From Peribacillus muralis (lineage in GTDB: Bacteria; Bacillota; Bacilli; Bacillales; DSM-1321), in contig NZ_CP017080.1 of the NCBI RefSeq assembly GCF_001645685.2, positions 4,207,051 to 4,271,050 of the forward strand: 64,000 bases of DNA, given 5' to 3'. The notes below the pieces were generated by a model. It was not told where the DNA came from. It searched no databases and was given only the letters and a program-made list of their open reading frames with translations. Positions 44,407 to 54,525 of this stretch are shown here, one piece after another (position 1 is the first letter of the stretch; every line of letters starts with the position of its first letter). A program made the position numbers and the translations under genes.

Positions 44407-45048
44407 TCATTCCTGCTCTTTCACCTCCAATATCAAATCACCTTCATTGGATATAAATTCATCTTTTCCTGTCTTATCGATATAGACGTTATAGCCCTTT
44501 TTCAGGTTAAGCACGATTGGCTTTTTCACTTTTTCACCGATTTCCCATTGAATCGTCTGCAAGCTTTCGGTTTGCGTTTCATCTTTTATATCGACAAACA
44601 CTCGGACCGTATCGGTTGTCCTTGATAGTACATAATTCCCCGCTGGAATTTCTGTACCGACCACATAATATCCAGGATCTTTCATGATGAGTTTTTGATT
44701 TTTTTTCACGACTTTTTTAAATTCAGATGGCTTGAATTCAAATTCGCCTTTAATTGAAAATTTTTCATTCATATATGAGGGATCTGCATGCAGTACAGCA
44801 TTTTTGTGCATTTTTTCACCGGCAAATACCGCTTCATTATCAAGGGCTTTCACATCATAATAACCCTGATCAATATCCTTCCCGACAACGATGTTTTGTG
44901 ATTCCAACACCATATAGGAAGCTGCATTATTTTCTGTATTTCTTTTAGCGGCACTCATCTCTGATGGAACAAAGAATACTTTATAAATAAGATAGCCACC
45001 TATTAATAATAGTAAAGTTAATGCGGCTATGGTTTTATTTAGAGTCAA
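44407..45048 (-). CDS. Membrane-anchored protein coupled to the beta-helix gene
   Basis: About 213 residues with one N-terminal membrane helix (IAALTLLLLIGGYLIYKVFF) and an extracytoplasmic part with two related motifs, DIDQGYYDVKAL and EIPAGNYVLSRT, so it may hold two copies of one small beta domain. The ATG at 45063 is itself part of the ATGGAGG ribosome site; TTG at 45048, eight bases after GGAGG, is the likelier start. Either start overlaps the end of the beta-helix gene, which implies coupled translation and joint function at the surface. No family recognised. Confidence 0.7.
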   Translation of the reverse strand: MTLNKTIAALTLLLLIGGYLIYKVFFVPSEMSAAKRNTENNAASYMVLESQNIVVGKDIDQGYYDVKALDNEAVFAGEKMHKNAVLHADPSYMNEKFSIKGEFEFKPSEFKKVVKKNQKLIMKDPGYYVVGTEIPAGNYVLSRTTDTVRVFVDIKDETQTESLQTIQWEIGEKVKKPIVLNLKKGYNVYIDKTGKDEFISNEGDLILEVKEQE

Positions 45049-46801
45049 GGACGATTCCTCCATTATCCATCTTAATATATATATCGGCCAATGCTTCCAG
45101 GTCTTGTTTATGATGGCTTGTCAACAGAATGACATCAAGCGGGTTATCGTATCGGATATTCAAGAGATTATATACCGAACCGCTTTGAATATAAATGTCA
45201 TTCCCAACCTCGGTAAACAAGTTATCCTTTTCAATCAGGGTGTTGTTCATGGTCAAAGGCACGGTTGTGTAGTCATTATTAACGTTCCCGTTATTATGAG
45301 ACCCGCGTATGCCAATACCAGCTTGGATGAAGCTATCTTCTGATTTTTCTATATGATGAATGTTGTTTCTTTGAATTTTTGTGAATTTGTTGGAGCTAAG
45401 AAACACAATCCCGTTGTTGAAACTGTTTTCAATCGTGTTGTCCTCAAGGGTCGCATTTTTTGTCACATGAATGCTAATGCCCCCGCGGGTCTCGACAACG
45501 GCTTTGACATTGCTTACATAATTGTCCTTGATCACGACCGTTTCCAGGAATCCCATTTCCCTTTTTGTCAGATCCATAAATTGTGCTCCGGTAACGGCGA
45601 TGCCTCGTTCTGTAATCGTGTCAGTCTTTTCTATATCATAAACAGCATAATCATCTTGGATGTCCACTCTTTGGCTGTTAATCCGATTCCCTGAAATCAT
45701 AATGTCTCGAGGCGGATAAGCAGACACTTTCCCCGCATCATACTCCATTCCTCCAACTACTATCGGAAAACGTGTATTTAAAATGACATTGTTCGTGAAG
45801 GATACGTTATGTCCCGAGTGGGTGTCGATTCCCTCCCATGTCGGATTGTTGGCAACCACGTTCTGATCGACCACAATGTTGGCGCTTGGCGGGAACTTGG
45901 CTTGTGCATCGGTATCCGTAGTATTGATTTTCCGGTGGCTAAAGGCAATGCCGTAGCTTTGTTGGGAACTTCCCACAGTTTCTCCCGGCCAAAGATCACT
46001 CACGGTCGTATGTTTTACTGTCACATTATTAGCTGAAGAGCCGCCGATGCCCGCATAGCCAATATCCGTAATGTTCATGCTTTTTTTATGAACGGTATCG
46101 GATCCTTTGATGGTCACCCCATCCACATGCTCTAAATAGATGCCATTCCCTTCATAGCCGGTAATTTGAACATCTTCAATCGTGATATGTTTCAGTCTTT
46201 TCGCGTCACCTTCTTTATCATTTGTCGGGTACGTACTGACTAGATCATCCGTTGATTTCGTTTGATCGATAGCGGTAACCTGGATGCCTCTATGACGCGA
46301 AACATGATACTTCCTTGGTTCCCCTGTTACCATATCTTCGGTTTTTCGTTTTCCATCCAGAATGACATTTTTAATTCCTGCATAACTTTCCATTATTTTT
46401 ATGGTAACAGGGTCACTTTTTGATTCGGTACAGATTGTCGTGACCGGCTTTCCATTCTTCATGGTTCCTTCCAATGTAACTCCAGATCTCATCAAAATAA
46501 AGGCACTCGCCGTGAAATTACCTTCTGATAAGAGAACGGTCCCTCGTTTTCCAGTTGCTCCATCCTTCGAAAATTTTGAAACGCTAAGAATGGCACTATT
46601 CATTGTAGATCTAACAGATGACGTTGTAGAGTCAGGTGCTAATGTTGTCGTTTCAATAAGGGTATTGTTGTTGTCAAGTAGTTGAATTGTCGTTCCTGTT
46701 GTTGGTTCACAAACCGGATTGGCTGCCGATGTCATGGATGGGAGCGAAAAGAAAACGGCCGTAAACAGAATGAATAATACGATACTTCCCCACATTTTCA
46801 T
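45035..46801 (-). CDS. Secreted right-handed parallel beta-helix protein
   Basis: A 588-residue exported protein. Signal peptide at residues 1-27 (IVLFILFTAVFFSLPSMTSA). After a start typical of surface beta-helix proteins, repeated turns follow, many with the pattern N-x-I/V and asparagine ladders (ITIEDVQITGYEGNGIYLE, VVIKDNYVSNV, ATLEDNTIENSFNNGIVFL, TKIQRNNIHHI). This fold binds or cuts polysaccharides (pectate lyases, C5-epimerases), but catalytic residues cannot be identified by eye. AGGTG precedes the ATG. The following gene overlaps it. Confidence 0.8.
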   Translation of the reverse strand: MKMWGSIVLFILFTAVFFSLPSMTSAANPVCEPTTGTTIQLLDNNNTLIETTTLAPDSTTSSVRSTMNSAILSVSKFSKDGATGKRGTVLLSEGNFTASAFILMRSGVTLEGTMKNGKPVTTICTESKSDPVTIKIMESYAGIKNVILDGKRKTEDMVTGEPRKYHVSRHRGIQVTAIDQTKSTDDLVSTYPTNDKEGDAKRLKHITIEDVQITGYEGNGIYLEHVDGVTIKGSDTVHKKSMNITDIGYAGIGGSSANNVTVKHTTVSDLWPGETVGSSQQSYGIAFSHRKINTTDTDAQAKFPPSANIVVDQNVVANNPTWEGIDTHSGHNVSFTNNVILNTRFPIVVGGMEYDAGKVSAYPPRDIMISGNRINSQRVDIQDDYAVYDIEKTDTITERGIAVTGAQFMDLTKREMGFLETVVIKDNYVSNVKAVVETRGGISIHVTKNATLEDNTIENSFNNGIVFLSSNKFTKIQRNNIHHIEKSEDSFIQAGIGIRGSHNNGNVNNDYTTVPLTMNNTLIEKDNLFTEVGNDIYIQSGSVYNLLNIRYDNPLDVILLTSHHKQDLEALADIYIKMDNGGIVLDSK

Positions 46802-47179
46802 CTACACACACCTAATTTCCATATTTTTCTATTACATAACGATGAAGACTTGCCCATAAGGCAAGTGAAATATATTTTCCTCGTTCATATTAGCTCGTGA
46901 ATATGTTGATTTTTAATTAAATAGGAAACACACCAATGTCATTCCCTATAAAAATCGTTGTCGTTTCATGTTCGTTCTCCTCTCTACTTTTTTAAATCAA
47001 ATTTAATATTACAAGATAGGAGGGTACGTGAAGTCCCAATATTAAAACAGGAAATACCATATTTGAAATACTGCATGGAAAATGCTTCATCACTCTTTTT
47101 CCAATCCATTCTCAACGCACACTTTTTTCCACAATAAAAAGGCCGTTTAACTGTTATGTTAAACGGCCTTTTCGTTTTG
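46802..47179. other. Gap upstream of the beta-helix gene
   Basis: AT-rich. Contains a well-placed GGAG followed by an ATG on the minus strand near 46970 that opens only seven codons (MKRQRFL then stop), and the subtilase terminator at 47137-47172 (AAAAGGCCGTTTAAC with its complement). No other gene seen. Confidence 0.5.
47137..47172 (-). terminator. Terminator of the multidomain subtilase gene
   Basis: AAAAGGCCGTTTAAC pairs with GTTAAACGGCCTTTT. Confidence 0.88.
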
Positions 47180-50100
47180 CTATTTGGATTTTTTCACGGT
47201 TGCTTTTGTTGCTTTTCCTGTATTGCCCGCTTTGTCTTTTGCTGAGACATATAAGGTGGATCCTGCTTTTTGCTTGCTGATTTTGACGGAGTAGTTCCCC
47301 TTCTTATCAGCGGTTGCCGTGCCGATGTTTTTATTGTTGTGCTTCACCGTAACGGTTGATCCCGCTTCGGCTTTGCCGGTTACTTTTGTTGCTTTGTCGT
47401 TCACTTCATTCACTTTTGGTGCGGATGGTGCGGTTTTATCTTTAACCGTTGCTTTTGTTGCTTTTCCTATATTGCCCGCTTTGTCTTTTGCTGAGACATA
47501 TAAGGCGGATCCTGCTTTTTGCTTGCTGATTTTAATGGAATAGTTCCCTTTAGTATCAGCGGTTGCCGTGCCGATGTTTTTATTGTTGTACTTCACCGTA
47601 ACGGTTGAGCTCGCTTCCGCCTTACCGGTTACTTTGGTGGCACTGTCGCTTACTTCATTTACCTTAGGTGCATCCGGGGCTGTTTTATCTAGAACCGTCA
47701 CGGTAGTTGCCTTGCTTTCCCGTTTTGCTAGATCAGTTGCTGTGACGGACAGCTTGGAGCCAGCCTTTTGTTTACTGATTTTCACGTTGAAATTCCCTTT
47801 GCTGTCCGTGTTTGCTGAACCGATCACTTTTTTCGCACTGTTTTTGACCGTGACTTTCACCTCGGCTTGCGATTGCCCCGCAACATACACGTCCTTGTCA
47901 CTGACAGACTTAACGGTTGGGTTTTTAGGGGTTGCACCCTTGTTCACGAATACTTTAATTGAAGATACTGCTAGTTTGGCAGAATCGGAGATATGCACAG
48001 TCAGCATCTGCTCCGCCTTTTGGGCTGGAATCTTGATTGTGAACGTTCCATTAGCTGCCGCCGTTGCTTTACCTAACGATTTATTTCCGCTTTTCACTTC
48101 TATTGCCGAACCTTTTTTAGCCGTTCCAGTCAAGGTTGTTTTGTTATCGAATACAGGATTGACTTTCGCTTGTAGATCCACTGCACTTAGTGCACTGTAC
48201 GCATTCAATCTTCCATATCCTGATACTAAATCTTTGCCTACAGGCAGTTCTTCTTGAGGTATGATGATTTCTCCATCCTCAGGTTCATAGCCCTCATAAG
48301 GGTCTACATTATCTTCTTCTTCAAATTTCACATATTCAGATGTATCATGAAGGATTTTCCTTACATCATTGATTTTCAACCCAGGGTTTGCGGATAGTAA
48401 CAGAGCTGTAGCTGCCGCAACATGGGGTGCTGCCATGGATGTACCATCCATGTACGTAACATTTCCATTAGGCACAAGGCTCGGAATGGCTGTCCCAGGG
48501 GCGACCATGTCCAATTGGAAGCCATAATTGGAATAATCCGATACTAAATCCAGGGCATTGGTTGCACCGACGGAAATCGCATATTTGGATGATGCCGGAT
48601 AAGATAGAGCTTCCATCCCATCATTCCCGCTCGCCACGATAACCATTACATTCTTCGCCGCTGCATCCTTCAAGGCATATTCGATCGTCCTGCTGTACTC
48701 TCCGCCCAGGCTAAGGTTTATTACCTTGGCACCCTTATCGACGGCATATTTAATGCCTAGTGCAATTTTCTCGTTATCGCCATAGCCTGAAGAATCAAGG
48801 ACCTTAACAGGCATGATTTTCGCTAATGGATTGATTCCTTGCATCGAATATCCATTATCCGCTTTGGCAGCGATGATTCCGGATACATGTGTTCCATGGC
48901 CATTGTCATCGATGGCATTACCTTTTTTATCGATGAAATTCTTGCCTAAGTCCATGCGGACACGATCTTGCAAATCAGCCAGTGAATCATCGACACCCGT
49001 GTCGACGACCGCGACTAATGTTTCCTTCAGATTACGTTTTTTAATCAAGGCTTGCAGTTTTTCGTTATCGATGTCTGCGCCCTTGATCCCTTCGTCTCCA
49101 CCGGCATTATTCAATGACCATTGATATGGTGACTGAATATCGGCTGAAAGAGCTTTATATGTTTTGACCGGCTCGATATATTCCACTTCTGAATATTTTC
49201 CGATGGCCGATAGAGCTGACGTGCTCATCTTGGCTTGGTTCGTTAACTCGACAACATACATATCATCATACATGGGCTCTTGCTTCTGAGATGTCGACAA
49301 TTTTCCAAATCCATTTCCGTTAACCTTGGCTTGGAAGGAGCTTAATGACTTACCAGGTTTAAGTTTGACGATGTATTTGTTTTTTGTATTTTTTGAAGCA
49401 GGAAGCTCGATTCCGGCTTTGCTGGCGATATCGACTACCTTCTCACCTGCAAGCTTATCCAGATTGATTTTGCTTGCAAAGCCGTTCATATCCTTCTTCA
49501 ATAATGCTGGAGCGACTTCTTCCGACTTGGTGAATAATGCTTTGATTGCGACTTGCTGTTGGTTGCTAATGACTGCGGTGCTGCTTGCACCATTTTCATT
49601 AAGATCATCAATCAGCGGTTTAATGACGACTAAATGATCATAAACGGCTTCCCTGGCTTTTTTATTGCTAGCCAGATGGTAAGCAAGGAATGGGGAGGCC
49701 TTATAGTATAAAGAGGACAGGCTGCGCCCCTCAGACGACTTCGTGAGAACTTCATCCCTGAATACACGGAGTGATTTCAACAAGGCTTCACCCGTTTTCT
49801 TGTCGTTCGCGCTCACTTCGACCGGACATTCTTCAAGTCCCATCCCTTCATCACCAGCGGATGGCGGCAATGTCACCGAATGGGCATTGATGGAGTATTC
49901 AGCTTCGTTTTTGGCATCTGGGATGGGCTTTCCTTCATCATCCGTTTCGCCAAAATATTCAACTTTTACATAATACGTTCCTTCCCAAGCATAGGGGAAA
50001 TCAATGACGGCATTTTCATCAGGATTGGAAGAATACCAATAATCGCTCTCATCCTTTTCGGCTTTTTCCTTATTTTGATAGACGGATACATTCAAGATTT

Positions 50101-50344
50101 TATCCGATTTGACCTCGAACTCGACATGGGAGAATTTCTGGATTTCTTCTGCTGTCGGATCGATTTGGTACCATTGAACATCAGGTTTATCGAACTTCCC
50201 GTCCAATGTGTCGCCATTTTTGATCGTTTTCACATTTTCAATGGATGCAGATGCAGCCTGTGAATTTTGCGGGATCATCAAACTGAAAATCAAGGCAAAA
50301 ATAAGTACAAACGCTGTCAATCTGCTAACTTGGTTAAGTTTCAC
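47180..50344 (-). CDS. Secreted S8 subtilase with Ig-like repeats
   Basis: A 1054-residue exported protease. Signal peptide 1-31; residues 35-155 resemble a PPC-type domain; a helical region and an I9-like prodomain run to about 400. The catalytic domain has Asp448 (AVVDTGVDD), His483 (NGHGTHVSG), Asn574 (ASGNDG) and Ser636 (DGTSMAAPHVA). From about 720 four or five Ig-like (Big_6-type) domains follow, the last two almost identical (KVNEV...TKVTGKAEA...STVTVK..NKNIGTATAD). No LPXTG anchor is seen. Ig repeats probably hold it at the cell wall. Long single-gene unit with its own terminator. Confidence 0.92.
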   Translation of the reverse strand: MKLNQVSRLTAFVLIFALIFSLMIPQNSQAASASIENVKTIKNGDTLDGKFDKPDVQWYQIDPTAEEIQKFSHVEFEVKSDKILNVSVYQNKEKAEKDESDYWYSSNPDENAVIDFPYAWEGTYYVKVEYFGETDDEGKPIPDAKNEAEYSINAHSVTLPPSAGDEGMGLEECPVEVSANDKKTGEALLKSLRVFRDEVLTKSSEGRSLSSLYYKASPFLAYHLASNKKAREAVYDHLVVIKPLIDDLNENGASSTAVISNQQQVAIKALFTKSEEVAPALLKKDMNGFASKINLDKLAGEKVVDIASKAGIELPASKNTKNKYIVKLKPGKSLSSFQAKVNGNGFGKLSTSQKQEPMYDDMYVVELTNQAKMSTSALSAIGKYSEVEYIEPVKTYKALSADIQSPYQWSLNNAGGDEGIKGADIDNEKLQALIKKRNLKETLVAVVDTGVDDSLADLQDRVRMDLGKNFIDKKGNAIDDNGHGTHVSGIIAAKADNGYSMQGINPLAKIMPVKVLDSSGYGDNEKIALGIKYAVDKGAKVINLSLGGEYSRTIEYALKDAAAKNVMVIVASGNDGMEALSYPASSKYAISVGATNALDLVSDYSNYGFQLDMVAPGTAIPSLVPNGNVTYMDGTSMAAPHVAAATALLLSANPGLKINDVRKILHDTSEYVKFEEEDNVDPYEGYEPEDGEIIIPQEELPVGKDLVSGYGRLNAYSALSAVDLQAKVNPVFDNKTTLTGTAKKGSAIEVKSGNKSLGKATAAANGTFTIKIPAQKAEQMLTVHISDSAKLAVSSIKVFVNKGATPKNPTVKSVSDKDVYVAGQSQAEVKVTVKNSAKKVIGSANTDSKGNFNVKISKQKAGSKLSVTATDLAKRESKATTVTVLDKTAPDAPKVNEVSDSATKVTGKAEASSTVTVKYNNKNIGTATADTKGNYSIKISKQKAGSALYVSAKDKAGNIGKATKATVKDKTAPSAPKVNEVNDKATKVTGKAEAGSTVTVKHNNKNIGTATADKKGNYSVKISKQKAGSTLYVSAKDKAGNTGKATKATVKKSK

Positions 50345-50583
50345 GCTTTTACCTCCAGTATTTGGTTAAAAAAATATAGTACTATACCAAATTATCACAC
50401 TATAAGATTTTATCAACCAATTTTTTCCCTTTTCTTTGGAAAATGCCGAAATAAGTGAACATCTCAATGAAAAATGATTCCCATGTACCAAGCAAGCAAA
50501 GAAATTGGAAACTGTTGGATAACTCCTGATGATTTCACCTGAAACCGGACGATACCAAACAAGACTTTAGACCTGTTTCGTCC

Positions 50584-50628
50584 ACGCAAAAAGCTGCCCC
50601 GGCATGAATTCATGCGGGGCAGCTTTGC
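50584..50628 (-). terminator. Terminator of leuS
   Basis: AAAGCTGCCCC pairs with GGGGCAGCTTT around a loop that itself folds (GCATGAATTCATGC). Confidence 0.85.
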
Positions 50629-50638
50629 TTCAGTTATT

Positions 50639-53053
50639 TTAATTCGCAACGATATTAACTAATTTGCCTGGCACGGCAATGACTTTACGAATCGTTTTGC
50701 CATCGATTTGTTCTTTGATGGAATCATCGCCCATCGCGATTTCTTCCAGTTTTTCTTTCGTGGTGTCAGTCGGAACCATTAGTTTCGTTTTGACTTTCCC
50801 GTTGATCTGGATGACGATTTCGACTTCATTATCGACTAGCTTCGCTTCATCGAAGGCAGGCCATGTTCCGTATGTGATGCTCTCGGAGTGACCCAGTTTG
50901 GACCAAAGCTCTTCGGCAATATGCGGTGCAACCGGTGCAAGCAGTTTGACGAAGCCCTCTACATATACGTTAGGAAGCGAATCCGCTTTATACGCGTCAT
51001 TGATGAATACCATCAATTGTGAAATCGCCGTATTGAATTTCAATTCTTCATAGTTCTCGGTCACCTTTTTAACCGTTTGATGATAGACCTTCTCAAGCTT
51101 GCCCGTGTCATCCGCTTCAGTCAGCTTATCCGTCAATGTTCCATCCTCGTTGACCAATAACCGCCAAATACGGTCGAGGAACCTGCGCGAGCCATCCAGC
51201 CCGTTTGTCGACCAGGCAATCGATGCATCCAATGGGCCCATGAACATTTCATACATACGAAGTGTATCGGCACCGTGGCTTTCAACGATATCATCCGGGT
51301 TCACGACATTCCCTTTTGATTTACTCATTTTTTCATTATTCTCGCCAAGGATCATACCTTGGTTAAATAAGTTTTGGAATGGCTCCTTCGTCGGTACGAC
51401 ACCGATATCATACAAGAATTTATGCCAGAAGCGCGCGTATAGCAAGTGAAGCACCGCATGCTCGGCACCGCCAATATAAATGTCGACCGGCATCCATTCT
51501 TTCAATTTTTCCGGATCTGCCAGAGCCTGCTTGTTATGCGGATCGATATAGCGTAGGAAATACCAGCTGCTGCCTGCCCATTGCGGCATCGTGTTGGTCT
51601 CGCGGCGCCCTTTCCGTCCGTTTTCATCGGTTACGTTCACCCAATCCGCAATATTTGCAAGCGGAGATTCCCCCGTACCTGAAGGCTTGATGTCAGTCGC
51701 TGTCGGTAAAATTAGCGGAAGCTCATCTTCCTTCAATGCTGACATCGTCCCATCTTCCCAATGGATGATCGGAATCGGTTCACCCCAGTAGCGTTGACGG
51801 CTGAATAACCAATCGCGAAGGCGGTAGGTAATTTTCTTCGTACCGATTTCTTTTTCCTCCAGCCATTTGATCATCGTTGAAATGCCATCTTCTTTATTCA
51901 TTCCATCAAGGAATTCCGAATTCACATGAAGGCCATCGCCTGTATACGCCTCACTTGTCACATCTCCGCCAGCGACGACTTCCTTGATCGGCAAGTCGAA
52001 CTTGACGGCAAACTCATAATCACGCTCATCATGGGCAGGGACCGCCATGATCGCTCCCGTTCCGTAACTGATCAGCACGTAGTCGGCAATCCAAATCGGC
52101 ATTTTTTCGCCGTTTACCGGGTTAATCGCATAAGCCCCCGTGAACACGCCCGATTTATCCTTTGCCAAGTCGGTTCTTTCCAAATCGCTTTTATGCTTCA
52201 CTTCATCCAAATAGGCGTCAACTGCATCTCTTTGTTCGGCTGTCGTGATTTTATCGACAAAGTGATGTTCAGGAGCCAATACGGCATAAGTCGCTCCGAA
52301 TAATGTATCAGGGCGGGTCGTGAACACCGTGAAGGTATCTTGGTGACCATCGATATGGAAAGTAACCTCAGCCCCCTCGGAACGGCCAATCCAGTTACGC
52401 TGCATATCCTTGATGTTTTCCGGCCAATCCACATCATTCAAATCGTCGATCAAGCGGTCTGCATAAGCTGTGATCCGAAGCATCCATTGCTTCATCGGAC
52501 GGCGCTCGACCGGATGGCCTCCGCGCTCACTTTTTCCATCGATGACTTCTTCGTTCGCCAGGACCGTTCCAAGTGCCGGACACCAGTTAACGGCCACTTC
52601 ATCAATATAAGCCAATCCTTTTTCATACAACTTCAAGAAAATCCATTGTGTCCATTTGTAATAATCAGGATCCGTCGTATTGATTTCACGATCCCAGTCA
52701 TAAGAAAAACCAAGCGCCTTGATTTGGCGACGGAACGTGTTGATGTTGTGCTCGGTGAATTCAGCCGGATCATTTCCCGTATCGATCGCATATTGCTCTG
52801 CCGGAAGTCCAAAAGCATCCCAGCCGATCGGATGCAAGACATTATATCCTTGTGCCCGCTTCATCCTTGCCAAAATATCGCTAGCCGTGTAGCCTTCCGG
52901 GTGTCCTACGTGAAGACCTGCCCCTGATGGATATGGAAACATATCAAGTGCGTAGAATTTACGCTTGCCGCTTTCTTCACCCGTCTTGAACGTCTTGTTG
53001 CCTTCCCAATACTTTTGCCATTTCGTTTCTATGCTTCTATGGTCAAAACTCAT
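50639..53053 (-). CDS. leuS: Leucyl-tRNA synthetase
   Basis: An 804-residue class I synthetase that charges tRNA-Leu. Signatures: HIGH as HVGH in [16 protein letters not shown], the editing domain with [12 protein letters not shown], and KMSKS in [12 protein letters not shown]. The ATG at 53053 follows AGGAGG with seven bases; in-frame codons upstream are in the leader. Under control of the T-box leader at 53090-53340. Confidence 0.97.
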   Translation of the reverse strand: MSFDHRSIETKWQKYWEGNKTFKTGEESGKRKFYALDMFPYPSGAGLHVGHPEGYTASDILARMKRAQGYNVLHPIGWDAFGLPAEQYAIDTGNDPAEFTEHNINTFRRQIKALGFSYDWDREINTTDPDYYKWTQWIFLKLYEKGLAYIDEVAVNWCPALGTVLANEEVIDGKSERGGHPVERRPMKQWMLRITAYADRLIDDLNDVDWPENIKDMQRNWIGRSEGAEVTFHIDGHQDTFTVFTTRPDTLFGATYAVLAPEHHFVDKITTAEQRDAVDAYLDEVKHKSDLERTDLAKDKSGVFTGAYAINPVNGEKMPIWIADYVLISYGTGAIMAVPAHDERDYEFAVKFDLPIKEVVAGGDVTSEAYTGDGLHVNSEFLDGMNKEDGISTMIKWLEEKEIGTKKITYRLRDWLFSRQRYWGEPIPIIHWEDGTMSALKEDELPLILPTATDIKPSGTGESPLANIADWVNVTDENGRKGRRETNTMPQWAGSSWYFLRYIDPHNKQALADPEKLKEWMPVDIYIGGAEHAVLHLLYARFWHKFLYDIGVVPTKEPFQNLFNQGMILGENNEKMSKSKGNVVNPDDIVESHGADTLRMYEMFMGPLDASIAWSTNGLDGSRRFLDRIWRLLVNEDGTLTDKLTEADDTGKLEKVYHQTVKKVTENYEELKFNTAISQLMVFINDAYKADSLPNVYVEGFVKLLAPVAPHIAEELWSKLGHSESITYGTWPAFDEAKLVDNEVEIVIQINGKVKTKLMVPTDTTKEKLEEIAMGDDSIKEQIDGKTIRKVIAVPGKLVNIVAN

Positions 53054-53089
53054 TTGATTTCCTCCTAATTTCCGTATGAAAAACAATAA

Positions 53090-53340
53090 AAAACCCCTCA
53101 TCCCAAAATAGGGACGAGAGGATTATGTATATCTTCCCGCGGTACCACCCACATTGGCGATAGCTAAAATCCGCCCAGCTTAAATCATCCGTAACGCGGA
53201 TTCGTTCGTCAGGCATTACTTTTACCCTTCACACCTGAAACTCCAAGGCGAGTTCACGATCATTCCAGGTTGACTTGCACCACCCGTCAACTCTCTTTAC
53301 AGGAATAAAATCGCTACTGTTCCTCATCATAGTCTTTATG
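53090..53340 (-). promoter_or_regulatory. Leucine T-box leader of leuS
   Basis: On the minus strand the T-box core GGGTGGTACCGCGG lies at about 53136-53150. It is followed by a terminator stem (CCTCTCGTCCC with GGGATGAGGGG, then TTTTTT, 53090-53126). Upstream is the AGAGAGTTGACGGGTGG stretch of stem I. A CTC codon at 53250-53252, in GTGAACTCGCCTTGG, is the probable Leu specifier. Uncharged tRNA-Leu should promote read-through. Confidence 0.92.
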
Positions 53341-53490
53341 AGAATATTGGATTTTATTTCATTCTAGTCAATTTCACCGATAATTGCAATAGCCGGATAT
53401 AAACATTATCGACAGGTTTTTCATTATATATGCGAATTCCAGAAAAATCGTGCAGAAAGGGAGCCATGAAACCACGGCCCCCATGCACCC

Positions 53491-53754
53491 TTAATGTCGA
53501 AGTACGATCATTTCATTCTTCAATTCGTTCAGCTGCTGCTTCATCCGCGAAAGCATTTCCCGTTGCTGGTCATTCGAACTGGCATACAATCGTTCCATAT
53601 CCGTCAATGCCTCTTCGATATACCTTTGTGAGTTTTGAAATTGTTCATCATCATAATGCTCTTGCCGTGAAGCCTCATTATACTCATACTCTGCAAAATG
53701 GAGAGCTCCTTCACATTGCTCTAAAAAATGATCGACGGATTGTCTGGTTGCCAT
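53491..53754 (-). CDS. ytzC: DUF2524 protein YtzC
   Basis: An 87-residue helical protein matching Bacillus YtzC (DUF2524): MATRQSVDHFLEQCEGALHFA, then NEASRQEHYDDEQF. Likely a coiled coil. Start at 53754, after GGAGAGGG; an upstream start at 53817 lacks a site. Function unknown. Confidence 0.85.
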   Translation of the reverse strand: MATRQSVDHFLEQCEGALHFAEYEYNEASRQEHYDDEQFQNSQRYIEEALTDMERLYASSNDQQREMLSRMKQQLNELKNEMIVLRH

Positions 53755-53848
53755 TTCAAACCCTCTCCTTCGCGTATCATTTGGATGATTTCTAATCATC
53801 CTGATTAGTTTGAGCAAATAACGAGAGGATTATCATCATTTTTTTGGA

Positions 53849-54361
53849 TCATCGCTTATCCCAAAACTTCTCCCCTTGATCGGATATGAAACGCCCGATC
53901 CATTCGGCGAAGCCCATATTCAGTTTTTCGCCTTCTTCAAAATCATCGAGATGACCTTTCACCATGATATACTCGCTATCGCCCTTGGCGACGGCATCCC
54001 CATCGATGACGATATTATCTTGATATATGCAAGCAACCTTAAAGCGTCCTTCAAAAGGAATTTCATAGGTGTAATTCATGATATCATCCAGGCTGTATAA
54101 ATCATTTTCCCCGCCTGACTCGCATGTTTCGAATAGCTTGCAGCCATTCGTTATTTTCAAAAACTCTTTATAATCCTCGGGCAGATGCAATCCGGTTTTC
54201 TTTTCAAAGGAATCAATTTCCTCATCCGAAGCAGGTGAATTGAAGGTACAAGTCGCTTGGTATATAAATCCATCTTCCTTTGCTTCGAATATGTGATTAT
54301 TTTCGGCTAATCGTTTTTTCATATGATTAATCGCTTCTTCAACTTGACCGGTCATGTCCAT
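53849..54361 (-). CDS. SMI1/KNR4 family protein
   Basis: A 170-residue cytoplasmic protein. The SMI1/KNR4 (SUKH) fold is seen in SDEEIDSFEKKTGLHLPEDYKEFLKITNG and later DIMNYTY and FAEWIGRFI. Such proteins often neutralise secreted toxins or act as regulators; no toxin gene is next to this one. Divergent from ytqA. Confidence 0.85.
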   Translation of the reverse strand: MDMTGQVEEAINHMKKRLAENNHIFEAKEDGFIYQATCTFNSPASDEEIDSFEKKTGLHLPEDYKEFLKITNGCKLFETCESGGENDLYSLDDIMNYTYEIPFEGRFKVACIYQDNIVIDGDAVAKGDSEYIMVKGHLDDFEEGEKLNMGFAEWIGRFISDQGEKFWDKR

Positions 54362-54525
54362 CAGCTCCCGATTGGATATAGTCTTTCACTAGATATTGTT
54401 GAATTAGCAGCCAAAAGTTCAGCCCTCAAGTATACATTATACGCCTGTTCTTCAAAAAAAGACCTAGCTTCCAGAATGTTGTATAATATATGGTGCGCTT
54501 TATTTATACCAAGGAGGTTGCTGAT

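Noticed and set aside
46960..46990. A seven-codon ORF with ribosome site upstream of the beta-helix gene
   Set aside because: Too short to support as a gene; noted only in the gap description.
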